A stretch of DNA of 64,000 bases from Sunxiuqinia sp963678245. Lineage in GTDB: Bacteria > Bacteroidota > Bacteroidia > Bacteroidales > Prolixibacteraceae. The DNA is taken from NCBI GenBank assembly GCA_965140765.1, contig OZ223309.1:2480001-2544000 (forward strand), read 5' to 3'. The translations under genes were made by a program, and so were the position numbers. Below are positions 55,569 through 64,000 of the stretch, in pieces. Below the pieces are notes generated by a model that saw only the letters and a program-made list of their open reading frames with translations, was not told the DNA's origin and searched no databases. Numbering within the stretch: position 1 is the stretch's first letter; every line of letters begins with the position of its first letter.

Positions 55569-55895
55569 TCAATCCAAATGAAATATTTCTTCCATCTCGC
55601 TCCAAAACTCTCCGGGGCTTCGATTTTCCAGAGGGCTCATTAGCGGTTTCACCACATCCCACCAACGCTGTGTTTCTTCATCTGCTGCCATTTTTGCCAT
55701 ATCGGTATCAAAATCATCTCCCGCATATTCGAAATAAGCAAATAGGTAATCGTCGCGAAAAAAGATTGAATAGTTTTCTAAATTACACTCTTTGATCTTT
55801 GCCAACACTCCCGGCCACACATTCGCGTGCTGCCGGATATATTCTTCAGAACCTTCTGGTTTTAAGCGAATCATTTGTCCAAAGCGTCTGTTCAT
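55569..55895 (-). CDS. rhaM: L-rhamnose mutarotase
   Basis: A 108-residue cytoplasmic enzyme of the RhaM/YiiL family, which interconverts the anomers of L-rhamnose before isomerisation. It has the family blocks FGQMIRLKPEGSEEYIRQHANVWPGVL (His23), NYSIFFRDDYLFAYFEY and the tail MAADEETQRWWDVVKPLMSPL. Its start overlaps the URO-D-like gene by ATGA. With RhaT next to it and rhamnosidases around it, a role in use of released L-rhamnose is secure. Confidence 0.94.
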   Translation of the reverse strand: MNRRFGQMIRLKPEGSEEYIRQHANVWPGVLAKIKECNLENYSIFFRDDYLFAYFEYAGDDFDTDMAKMAADEETQRWWDVVKPLMSPLENRSPGEFWSEMEEIFHLD

Positions 55896-56938
55896 TTCGT
55901 TTTATTGATTGAGTTAAACATGGCTTGAATATTTACAGGTGGAATATCGGGTAATATGGCTTCATGACTTGGCGAGATGACCAAACCGGTCGGAAATAAG
56001 CGTTTCAGTTCTTCAACTTTTTCGGCCACCGACTTTGCATCTCCTTTAACAAGCAAGTACTGGGCATCAACTCCACCACAAAAAGCAATTTTTCCGTAGT
56101 AGTGCTCTTTCAGATGTGCGGCATCCATATCGGCAGCCAAGGCCTGAATGGGGTGAATAACATCCACTCCCAATTCAATTAAATCATCAATAATTGGAAA
56201 AATAGAACCACAGGAATGATGAATAACTTTCAGCCCGTAACTTTTCGCCTGATCAATCAACTTTTTAGTTCCCGGAAAAACATGTGTTCGTAGTAGTCCA
56301 GGATCGACCATCAAACCGGTTTGACTGCCAAAATCATTGCCAATCAAAACAGCGTCCAAATATCCTTTTGTGGCTTCGTAGAAAATCTCGTTGGCTTTCA
56401 GGTAAAAATCAGTAATCCGCTCAATCACAGCCTGAAACATATCCGGAGCCATTAACATGGTCACTAGTGCCTGTTCCATTCCGAAAGCAGAACAGGCATC
56501 CTGAAAATGGGCACTCCACATCACGCCCATTCGCACGTAATTCGGATCAACAGCCTTCGCCCGTCTCAGCGATTCTTCCCGATCAAGATACTTTGCCGGA
56601 TCAGGCCAATCAAATTTAGCGACATCGGCCGGATCGGTATAATCCTCAAAAAAGCCGGGAGCCGTCAGAGTTCGCTCATCGGGCGAATCCAAATGATCAA
56701 CCTTGGCAAACTTAAAAGCACAAGCGATATGGTTCGAGGGCTCGTAATTGTATGGCACTTCAATGGGATAAACATCATCGTCAATCGTTGTACGCAAATC
56801 ATCAATTGACTTTACCTTAAAGTGTGTGGTCAATGCGTTTTCAGCCTGAGGCACCGGCAATCCCAGCCATGATGCCGGACGATCAACTGGCTCATAGTTG
56901 ATCGTGGCTAAAAAGCGTTCTTTGTGCGTTAGTTTCAT
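55892..56938 (-). CDS. Uroporphyrinogen decarboxylase (URO-D)-fold protein, MtaA-like
   Basis: A 348-residue cytoplasmic TIM-barrel of the URO-D/methyltransferase superfamily (N-terminal THKERFLATINYEPVDRPASW is typical). It shows H-x-C-G at 241-244 (His241, Cys243) and a later Cys287 in FCGGVDA, a layout like the zinc site of MtaA/CmuA-type cobalamin methyltransferases. True HemE has no such site. No corrinoid protein is encoded nearby. Between rhaM and a glycosidase, roles in demethylating a methylated sugar or another rhamnose-related step are possible, but not shown. Confidence 0.8.
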   Translation of the reverse strand: MKLTHKERFLATINYEPVDRPASWLGLPVPQAENALTTHFKVKSIDDLRTTIDDDVYPIEVPYNYEPSNHIACAFKFAKVDHLDSPDERTLTAPGFFEDYTDPADVAKFDWPDPAKYLDREESLRRAKAVDPNYVRMGVMWSAHFQDACSAFGMEQALVTMLMAPDMFQAVIERITDFYLKANEIFYEATKGYLDAVLIGNDFGSQTGLMVDPGLLRTHVFPGTKKLIDQAKSYGLKVIHHSCGSIFPIIDDLIELGVDVIHPIQALAADMDAAHLKEHYYGKIAFCGGVDAQYLLVKGDAKSVAEKVEELKRLFPTGLVISPSHEAILPDIPPVNIQAMFNSINKTK

Positions 56939-56946
56939 TCGGTTAG

Positions 56947-59274
56947 TTATTTATTGGTTTCGTAGCAATTAACGACATCTTCAGTTCTGCTTTCAGGAAA
57001 AACTTTTAGCGATTCAATTTCGCCCTTTTTCAGAACGACTTCTATTGTTGTTTGATCTGGTGCATGCAGTTTAAAATGCACATCCCATTCTTTGGGCCAT
57101 GCAGGAAATAAGTAGATTTTATCGTCCACGATTTGCATCAGCATTTCCTGAACACCAATCATGCCCGATCCTCCCCAATTGTGGTCGGGAACCCAATCGA
57201 ATCCGGGCCCCCAGAAAGCAGAAAATCGCCTGCCGGAATCTTTCATTTTCGCAACACACAAATCTGCCGCTTCGTCGGTCAATCCCATTCGAGCAGCAAA
57301 AATCACATCTTGCTTCCATCCCACATGGCTACGAAATTTAATCGCATCAGGATCATATTTCCACGTGTTGATGGCAACTTCCAGATTGGCTTTGCCAACG
57401 CCATACATACCCCACGGATAAACTGGATACAATTGTGGCACTTCGGTATTATTCACCCGCTCCCACAACTTAGCCGGAGCAATAGTTTGATGGCCTTCAT
57501 GCTCCGTAAAACTGATTGGAGGAACCCGATCCAGCATCGCCTTCCATCTTTCACGATCAATTTGATCATCATATTTATTGGGCAATGCAATCAAATGTTC
57601 CAGCACTATTTTCAAAGCGGCAACAGTGGTTGTCGAATTATAAGCCATTTTATACGTTTCGCAGGCCGACCCGGGATAAAGTACCAAATGACCATTTCCA
57701 TCGAGTGTTTGACGCCCGCGCTGCGTCGCCAAATATCGGTAGTGCTCGTCGAAAAACGTCAGGCAACTCTTGATCAAAGGCAGATATTCCGAGATTTCAT
57801 TTCCATTATATCGAGCGGTCTCCAATATCATAAAACAAAATTCTAGCGAGGTATCGTACTGATATTCCAACCAGGCATTGTACTGTCGTCCTTTCGGATA
57901 ATCTTCAGGTCGATCCCAGTTATACTCGCTACCATTTGGCAGACCAAAATTCTCTATTTGCTCGGTAAAACAAGCGCCCTCATGTCCCCAATAAAACTGA
58001 CTTCGCAAGGTTGCATTGTGCAGCAACCTCTTATAGAAGTCGAATTGGGGTTTCATCAGCTCAAAATCGCCACTCTTAAGCATTGGGAAATACACCAGTC
58101 GTTGATTTTGGGCTGTAAAAGTTCCACCGCCCCAATTTCGAAAGTCGGGTGTAAAAGCACGTGTAGAATCAGTAAAAACAGGATCGACGGTAAAAAGTCC
58201 GCCATTAAATTTTGTGGGATAATTGCCATAAGCATTGCATCCAAGCATATAACGAAACAGCTGATAGTTTCGGCCTACCTGCCAAACCGTATCTTTTTCA
58301 GCAGCATCATCTGAATTGATAAACACGAAACTTCTTTCCCAAAACTGCTGCCACCAGGCCGTTGTATTTTCAAAAGCAGTTTTCCGGTTATCACGAGCCT
58401 CCTTTTGCAATTGATCCATTTTCGAGCGCCATTCGCTGCGACTATCAGCAGTAGTCAGAAAAATTTCAATTTCATGCGACTTTGACGCTCGTTTGCTTTC
58501 CAAAACCCAGGATTTGAAATTCGTATTCTGATACCTTCCATTTTCATTCCCTGCAGCAATCATGTTCTCGCCAGTCATAAATCCGCCAAAAGTCAAACCG
58601 GCAATTGGATTATAGAGCGAATCTTTAACAGCTTCCATTCCTTGCTGTTTCACCGTCACATCAAAAACAGTCTCCGAATTATTCTGATGCATAAACTGCA
58701 CGCCTCCATCTGTAAAGAGGATTTGATCAGCATATGTTTTCACCCCTTCAGGATTTACCCATTTGTAAGAATTCTGAAAATTCTCCAATTTCCGAAGAAA
58801 GCGATTCTGATACCGCCAACTTTCGTAATGAGCTTGTGCATTTATTTTTTGACTGGCATTCACTTCTACATGAATAACAGGCCGAACAACATCAACCCAA
58901 ATTTTCACGTCGGCTGATACATCTCCTTTTCTAGCACTCAACGAAACATAGCCATCTTTCAAATGAAGTTCTTGCTTAAACACGCTCCCATCAAACGGAT
59001 TGGGGTTCAATTTCAATCTGACCCGGCCAAGTTTCAAGAATGTATTACTCTCATCAAACGTACCACTTTTAGATAGGTAAAACAGCACATCGCCATCTTC
59101 CGACCACACATTCAACCCAATATCTCCGCCTCCGCAAGGCATGGACTCTGAAGCATTTTCACTTGGTGTATTCCAAACCGTATTATATTGGTCCAATTGC
59201 CTTGGCTGCGCACTCACGCTTAACATTGCCAAAACACAACTTGTGATTATCAGTATTGAAAAGTAAGTCCTCAT
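56947..59274 (-). CDS. Secreted DUF5703-like (alpha/alpha)6 glycoside hydrolase
   Basis: A 775-residue product with a signal peptide (cut near SVSAQP). The N-terminal beta-sandwich opens with YNTVWNTPSENASESMPCGGGDIGLNVWSEDGDVLFYLSKSG, typical of DUF5703 proteins and similar to GH95. The helical part has FRYMLGCNAYGNYPTKFNGGLFT, FYWGHEGACFTEQIENFGLPNGSEYNW and VYPWGMYGVGK, with candidate catalytic acids in GHEGACFTE. The C-terminal beta domain ends the chain. Substrate unknown; the place among rhamnosidases suggests a pectin side-chain sugar. Confidence 0.8.
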   Translation of the reverse strand: MRTYFSILIITSCVLAMLSVSAQPRQLDQYNTVWNTPSENASESMPCGGGDIGLNVWSEDGDVLFYLSKSGTFDESNTFLKLGRVRLKLNPNPFDGSVFKQELHLKDGYVSLSARKGDVSADVKIWVDVVRPVIHVEVNASQKINAQAHYESWRYQNRFLRKLENFQNSYKWVNPEGVKTYADQILFTDGGVQFMHQNNSETVFDVTVKQQGMEAVKDSLYNPIAGLTFGGFMTGENMIAAGNENGRYQNTNFKSWVLESKRASKSHEIEIFLTTADSRSEWRSKMDQLQKEARDNRKTAFENTTAWWQQFWERSFVFINSDDAAEKDTVWQVGRNYQLFRYMLGCNAYGNYPTKFNGGLFTVDPVFTDSTRAFTPDFRNWGGGTFTAQNQRLVYFPMLKSGDFELMKPQFDFYKRLLHNATLRSQFYWGHEGACFTEQIENFGLPNGSEYNWDRPEDYPKGRQYNAWLEYQYDTSLEFCFMILETARYNGNEISEYLPLIKSCLTFFDEHYRYLATQRGRQTLDGNGHLVLYPGSACETYKMAYNSTTTVAALKIVLEHLIALPNKYDDQIDRERWKAMLDRVPPISFTEHEGHQTIAPAKLWERVNNTEVPQLYPVYPWGMYGVGKANLEVAINTWKYDPDAIKFRSHVGWKQDVIFAARMGLTDEAADLCVAKMKDSGRRFSAFWGPGFDWVPDHNWGGSGMIGVQEMLMQIVDDKIYLFPAWPKEWDVHFKLHAPDQTTIEVVLKKGEIESLKVFPESRTEDVVNCYETNK

Positions 59275-59370
59275 ATTTTACATCGATTTTGAATAAGGGT
59301 GAAAAGATAAAATTATGGGATCATGGGATTTTCGTTATTCACACCTTCTCACACTATCATTTTATTACAG

Positions 59371-60807
59371 TCACCAGTCGTCGGTTCTGAATGAAGAAAC
59401 CGGCAATCCATCAGTTCCATATAGTGTTCCTACAATAAAATCCTTAAAAGCATAGCGCACAGCAACCGGCCTTTCAACCCGTGGAGAAGACACAACCACC
59501 GATTTTGTACGCAAAAAGACGTCAGCCGGATAAAACACTTTATTTTCTCCGGCAATTTCAAAACCAGTAAGCTCTTTGCCGAAGGTAGTCAACCCATTTG
59601 CTACATCTTTAAACGAAACAACAACCTGACTGCCTTTTACTTCGAAAGCATCATAGGCCGAGCTTTTGTAGCTAAAATCGGGTAAATCGTATGTTTCTCC
59701 CAAAGCCCACAAAGCAAGGCGTTCACCGCCCTCTTGTTTGTGCATGGGGTGAATACAAGTCTCTTCGCCCACATCCATCAACACTGCCATTCCACTGTTG
59801 TGAATATTATCCAAGGCTTTTCGCTGGGCATCGCGCAAATAAGCCGAATTGTATTTCTCTTTGACATCTTCGGAACTATAAAATACAGAATAATCGAAAG
59901 GTGCGATCTGTGCGTAGTAGAAAGGAAAATCGCCAATTCCCCACAACTCACGCCACTCGTTTACCATTGTTGGAAAGAGCTCTTCGTAACGATCTGGTTC
60001 CTGATAGTTTGTTTCACCCTGGTACCAAATGCATCCTTTCATTCCATAGCCAATTACAGGATTCAGCATGCCATTAAAAAGCACGGTCGGAGTGCGGTTG
60101 GGAACCGGAATAGTATCTCCGGGAGCGGGCACTTGTTTCCCTTCAAATGCCACTGATGTTTCGGGGCTCATCCAGGCCTGAACACAGGAGCCGCCGTAGC
60201 TCACTTCGATCAATCCAATGGGCACATCCAGCATTTCATTGAGCAGCCGTCCGAAATAATAGCCTGTAGCACTGAAATTACGAATTGCTGCAGCATCGGC
60301 CACTTTCCATTTCGCTTCAAAATTTTCCTGAGCAACAGTTTGTGAACTACGTGGCACGGTGATTACACGAATATTCTCGTTGTTTGATTTCAGAATATCC
60401 ATATTAGAGCCAAGCACCGGCTGCCCGCGAAAACCTTTCATAGGCATTTCCATATTCGACTGCCCCGAACACAACCAAACCTCGCCAATCAGAACATTCT
60501 CGATGGTTAACGCTTCACCATCACTAACGGTAATTTCATAAGGTCCTCCCGCTGCAGGCGTTTCCACCATCAACTTAAATTTACCATCCTTTGCTGCGTT
60601 TGCGGTATAAGATTTATCGTTCCACGAAGTCGTTACGTTTACTTCCGATCGGGCATCAGCCCATCCCCAAATAGCAACTTCGGACTGCTGCTGCAACACC
60701 ATGTGATCAGCAAATAAAGCGGACATTTTCACTTTGGCTTGCACTGAACTAAAAATGGCAACACAAGCAAAAAACAGGAGTAAGAGTTTAGATGTAATTT
60801 TATTCAT
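59371..60807 (-). CDS. SGNH-type sialate O-acetylesterase-like esterase
   Basis: A 478-residue secreted enzyme with a signal peptide (cut near SVQAK). The N-terminal beta domain (ALFADHMVLQQQSEVAIWGWA) is followed by the SGNH core with the nucleophile in CSGQSNME (Ser117), then GCIWYQGETNYQEP and a late Asp/His region (CIHPMHKQEGGERLALWAL). Family members remove O-acetyl groups from sialic acids or plant-cell-wall sugars. In this locus deacetylation of pectin or a side chain is likely. It lacks the extra jelly-roll domain seen in some relatives. It lies 26 nt after GH106. Confidence 0.9.
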   Translation of the reverse strand: MNKITSKLLLLFFACVAIFSSVQAKVKMSALFADHMVLQQQSEVAIWGWADARSEVNVTTSWNDKSYTANAAKDGKFKLMVETPAAGGPYEITVSDGEALTIENVLIGEVWLCSGQSNMEMPMKGFRGQPVLGSNMDILKSNNENIRVITVPRSSQTVAQENFEAKWKVADAAAIRNFSATGYYFGRLLNEMLDVPIGLIEVSYGGSCVQAWMSPETSVAFEGKQVPAPGDTIPVPNRTPTVLFNGMLNPVIGYGMKGCIWYQGETNYQEPDRYEELFPTMVNEWRELWGIGDFPFYYAQIAPFDYSVFYSSEDVKEKYNSAYLRDAQRKALDNIHNSGMAVLMDVGEETCIHPMHKQEGGERLALWALGETYDLPDFSYKSSAYDAFEVKGSQVVVSFKDVANGLTTFGKELTGFEIAGENKVFYPADVFLRTKSVVVSSPRVERPVAVRYAFKDFIVGTLYGTDGLPVSSFRTDDW

Positions 60808-60833
60808 TTTGAAAATTTTGATATTGTATTTTT

Positions 60834-63800
60834 CTATTTTGACTGACTAATTTTTACCGGTCCAAACAAGCCGGCTGGAAGCAATGGACGGCCCTCCAAT
60901 CGATAGGGAGCAGTTGTCCAGCTTACCCGTTCCGCTTCGGGCAAATCATGATCACCAATCAGGCGATTTGCCCACGTGTTGGTCACTTCAATTTGCAAAA
61001 TATTTTCGCCTTGTTTTAATGCACCATCTATCTGCAAACGAAATGGTGGAGTCCAGCTTACGCCAACATTTTGGCCGTTCAATTTCACTTCAGCGATGTT
61101 CGCAAAGTCTCCTAATTCAATCCAATAACTGGAATTCTCATCAATACTTCCTCCAAATTGAAAAACCTTGGAATAAGTTGCCGTGCCTGAATAATAGCGA
61201 ATCCGGTTATCCTGATTTTTACTCCAATCGGTTAACCTTGAAAATGCGACGGTTTTTTTAGGGCCGCCAAAAGCCGGATCAAAATTCACCTGCCAAACAC
61301 CATCAATCGTTATAATAGTTTCTGGTTCAATCCAGTTGTTTTCACCTACCCTATTTTCTGAAGATATTCCTCCTTTAAAAACCACAAACAATGACTCATT
61401 TGAATTGAATTTATAAGTCAATTTTGTACAACCATTTTCATTCACCCAATTATTAACAGCAATTGTATCTCCAGTAACCGGATTAAAAATCTTCGGCACC
61501 TTATTTTGAATGCGAAACGACAATTTCAGCACTCTTTTTTTGTCCAGCTGATTCGCAATGAAATAAATATCCTCATCACCTTCAGTTCGGTGGTTCCAGG
61601 CTATCATCTTTGCGGCTTTATTTTCTTGATCAATGGCTTGAAAGTCCTTCTCAATTCCGACCAAATCAAACGAAGAAGCCCGATATGGTCCTTGAAGAAT
61701 TCTCCCTTTGCCTTTTTCCCACATCTCAAATTGGCGCCCGCCCGCATTTGAAATCATTTTACGATCGCCACGAAACAGCTCTTCGACTATCGTTTTCAAC
61801 TCCTCATCGTTCGACGATTCCGAAATCACCCCAATTGTGCGAGTTGGCTTATCCATCATCAGAATAGTTGCTCCATCCTTGGCTAGTTGAAGTAACTTTT
61901 GTGCTACCTCAACACTCATTTGCTCACCACCGTGGGGAGCCATTTTACGATTACCCGGAATAACCAGCATTCCGTAATTTGCACCACCCGGTAACACAAT
62001 TCGGCCATCTTCAACCTCCGCTAATCTCAATAAAGCATCTTTATTGAAAGAATCATACGCATAGCCATTCAGCGGATCAACCCATTCTTCAGGGTTCGCC
62101 ATATTTTCTTGTGTAGTTACTCCCTGGGGACGCACCCATGTAGGAGCTCCTTTGTTTGCTAAACGGATTTGCTCAGTTTCGACTCGTTTCTCACCCATAA
62201 TTCCCGGCAAAATATCAACCAAACGATCCGGCAACAAAGCTCTTCTGGGAACTTCCTCTCCGGTAAACACGGCAATATCAACAACCGGGTTTCCTTTTTG
62301 CAACTGGCGTTGGCAATTGGTTAGGTAGGAAAAAAAAGCACGGCCGGGTTTCCACCAGGTTTGATCGCGTTGAAAGTACGTTCCAATCTTATCCAGAGTC
62401 ATTCCGGGCTTTCGATCGAGCCAAGGATTATGCGCATAAACATGAGGAACAATCCGATTGATTCCAACTGCAAAATTCCGATCAACAGTCGTTTTCAGCA
62501 TTCCCGGGTGTTCATCCCAGTCGAGTCGTATTTCAGTAAAACTTTCGGCCTGAATAATCTTTTTTCCATAAACATGGGCAGCGGAAACAGCATCTAAAAT
62601 ATCGTTTGGCTTGTCGTGAGAAGGACTACGAAACCAGAACTCCCCCATCGGAATATCAACTTCTTTAAAGTGCAGCATTCCATCTGTCACGCCCACCGGA
62701 GCAACACTTTCGGCGGCAAACAAGCATCCTTTTGCATGAACTTCATCAACCAGCACCTTGTAAAAGTTATCATTAAACAGTTCGGCAACCGTTTTCCGAA
62801 CATCAGCCAAAACCCGCTCCGAAAAATCACGACTCTGAATGGCAACGCCAGCCATGAGAGGTAAATAGGTCGTGATATCGTAACCTCTGCGTTTTTTAAA
62901 TTCCTCCTGAAAAACCGGAGACCAATTCTGACTTCCACACTCCCAGCTATCAATCAGAAAATTCTTCAATACTTTTGGTGCGAGTTCCGGCCCTATTTGT
63001 CGGAAAGCTTCACCAAACCAGTGATCGAAATGAAACCGCACGACATCCGGACTAAACTTGTCGCATTCCAAGCCTTTTCCGGCACCTCCAACGTAGTTTT
63101 CATGACCGGTTGATGTGTGTCCCATCCGCAAGATCACCCATTTCCCATCAGGAACATTCCAATTCAAACGGCCATCAGCTTGTAGTGATTCGCTGATATT
63201 AATCAGTTGATCCTTTGAAACGCAGCCAGAAGCAGGTAACAGCCGATCATCCGTTTTAGAGCTGATTCGCCAAATGCTTCCATTCTTTCCTTCAAACTGA
63301 TGAATTTTAGCTTCTCCAGATAATTCCAGTCCTTTAATTCTGAGGGTTGGGCTCCACTTAGCATCATCCAAATCCTCAGCACCCGGCTCAGAACCATCGG
63401 GATCATAAACAAAGCGAAAATAGCGAGCAGTTGTCGGCTCAATCGTTTGAGTGGCATCAGCATCTAAATCCAACCAACCAGCGCGCGGAGGTATCAACCG
63501 GGTATGCCTTTTAAATTGAGTGCCATCATTGCTCGTTTCAATAATCAAACGATTCGACTGGTAATTATTCCAGCCTGTATTAATGACAACAGAATGACAG
63601 GTAAACGGCTCATCAAAAGCAAACTGAATCCAACATGGTTCATCGGTTGAAAACTGTTTGTCATTGTCTTTCTCTGCCAAAAACTGAAGATCTTTCCCTT
63701 TTAAACTGGTGGTAACAACAGGATGTAGATTATATGAGCTCATCCCTGCCCCATCAACATCCGGATAAGCAAACGTGGCGATGTCTTCATAATAATCTTC

Positions 63801-64000
63801 GTACATTTCAGGCTGGGGCAACTTGTCATTAAAGATTTGTGAACCATCAACAACCGTATCAGCCCAAACGACTTTCTGCATCGACATTTCGGGTGTAATC
63901 CATGGACCACCAGCACAGGTAAAACCGTCAGTTCCGTTCATTCCTAATTCCAGACCCAAACGATCGGCCTCACTCATCGCATGTTTTATCATTCCCCACC
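60834..64000 (-). CDS. GH106 alpha-L-rhamnosidase, N terminus beyond window
   Basis: The frame is open to the right edge: the codons before the apparent ATG at 63992 read Trp-Gly, giving WGMIKHAMSEADRLGLELGMN, a conserved internal GH106 block. At least 1055 residues remain. Visible blocks include the carbohydrate-binding-like insertion (about 110-230, CWIQFAFDEPFTCHSVVI), FLIDSWECGSQNWSP, FAAESVAPVGVTDG, QAESFTEIRLDWDEHPGMLK and a C-terminal GH2-like beta-sandwich (VSWTPPFRLQIDGALKQGENILQIEVTNTWANR). The Glu residues in the DSWEC and AESF blocks are the likely catalytic ones. GH106 enzymes cleave alpha-L-rhamnose from rhamnogalacturonan. It is the first visible gene of the right-hand operon. 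Confidence 0.92.
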   Translation of the reverse strand, partial: WGMIKHAMSEADRLGLELGMNGTDGFTCAGGPWITPEMSMQKVVWADTVVDGSQIFNDKLPQPEMYEDYYEDIATFAYPDVDGAGMSSYNLHPVVTTSLKGKDLQFLAEKDNDKQFSTDEPCWIQFAFDEPFTCHSVVINTGWNNYQSNRLIIETSNDGTQFKRHTRLIPPRAGWLDLDADATQTIEPTTARYFRFVYDPDGSEPGAEDLDDAKWSPTLRIKGLELSGEAKIHQFEGKNGSIWRISSKTDDRLLPASGCVSKDQLINISESLQADGRLNWNVPDGKWVILRMGHTSTGHENYVGGAGKGLECDKFSPDVVRFHFDHWFGEAFRQIGPELAPKVLKNFLIDSWECGSQNWSPVFQEEFKKRRGYDITTYLPLMAGVAIQSRDFSERVLADVRKTVAELFNDNFYKVLVDEVHAKGCLFAAESVAPVGVTDGMLHFKEVDIPMGEFWFRSPSHDKPNDILDAVSAAHVYGKKIIQAESFTEIRLDWDEHPGMLKTTVDRNFAVGINRIVPHVYAHNPWLDRKPGMTLDKIGTYFQRDQTWWKPGRAFFSYLTNCQRQLQKGNPVVDIAVFTGEEVPRRALLPDRLVDILPGIMGEKRVETEQIRLANKGAPTWVRPQGVTTQENMANPEEWVDPLNGYAYDSFNKDALLRLAEVEDGRIVLPGGANYGMLVIPGNRKMAPHGGEQMSVEVAQKLLQLAKDGATILMMDKPTRTIGVISESSNDEELKTIVEELFRGDRKMISNAGGRQFEMWEKGKGRILQGPYRASSFDLVGIEKDFQAIDQENKAAKMIAWNHRTEGDEDIYFIANQLDKKRVLKLSFRIQNKVPKIFNPVTGDTIAVNNWVNENGCTKLTYKFNSNESLFVVFKGGISSENRVGENNWIEPETIITIDGVWQVNFDPAFGGPKKTVAFSRLTDWSKNQDNRIRYYSGTATYSKVFQFGGSIDENSSYWIELGDFANIAEVKLNGQNVGVSWTPPFRLQIDGALKQGENILQIEVTNTWANRLIGDHDLPEAERVSWTTAPYRLEGRPLLPAGLFGPVKISQSK

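Overview
The window looks like the chromosome of a glycan-degrading Bacteroidota, probably a marine or sediment member of the Marinilabiliales (lineage is inference). The evidence is a SusC/SusD pair behind an ECF sigma/FecR pair, Bacteroidota-type promoters (TTG-N18/19-TAnnTTTG), an AsnA-type asparagine synthetase, and many secreted or lipoprotein glycoside hydrolases.

Layout. (1) 1-1757: edge fragment of an MFS transporter, asnA, tRNA-Arg(UCU) and its terminator. (2) 1760-8690: a worn accessory zone with a broken tyrosine integrase next to the tRNA, an orphan PocR/PAS hybrid histidine kinase flanked by an inverted 10-mer, a structured GC-rich repeat, abutting IS110 and IS3 transposase remnants, and a small membrane protein. 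(3) 8691-26054, minus strand: a tightly packed run of 12 genes. Transcribed first are Fe-dependent alcohol dehydrogenase, DapA-like aldolase, PdxA-like dehydrogenase, DUF1537-type sugar-acid kinase and a sodium/solute symporter. Then come seven exported proteins: a beta-helix/TIM-barrel fusion, a GH140-like lipoprotein, two sialidase-fold proteins, an (alpha/alpha)6 hydrolase, a DUF3826-like protein and an esterase. (4) 26055-26790: a divergent control region. (5) 26791-32567, plus strand: GH28, GH105 and GH95. (6) 32633-35243: an outer-membrane protein/lipoprotein pair and a LacI-family regulator. (7) 35444-36756: a dead IS4-type element. (8) 36838-40374: a large GH2. (9) 40988-47660: sigma factor, FecR, SusC, SusD (minus strand). 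(10) 47767-64000, minus strand: GH106 (cut by the edge), SGNH esterase, DUF5703-like hydrolase, URO-D-like protein, RhaM, RhaT (with an in-frame stop), NCS1 transporter, small membrane protein, GH78 and GH127.

Together this is a polysaccharide utilization locus for a rhamnose- and galacturonate-rich, side-chain-decorated pectin (rhamnogalacturonan or similar). SusC/SusD would import oligosaccharides. GH28, GH105, GH106, GH78, GH2, GH95, GH127 and GH140-like enzymes would dismantle backbone and branches, and esterases would remove acyl groups. RhaM and RhaT handle released rhamnose; the kinase/PdxA/aldolase/alcohol dehydrogenase set would handle a sugar acid. Four LacI-type operator sequences, upstream of the 12-gene run, at the GH28 promoter, before the lacI-like gene and at the GH2 promoter, suggest one regulator ties these units together.
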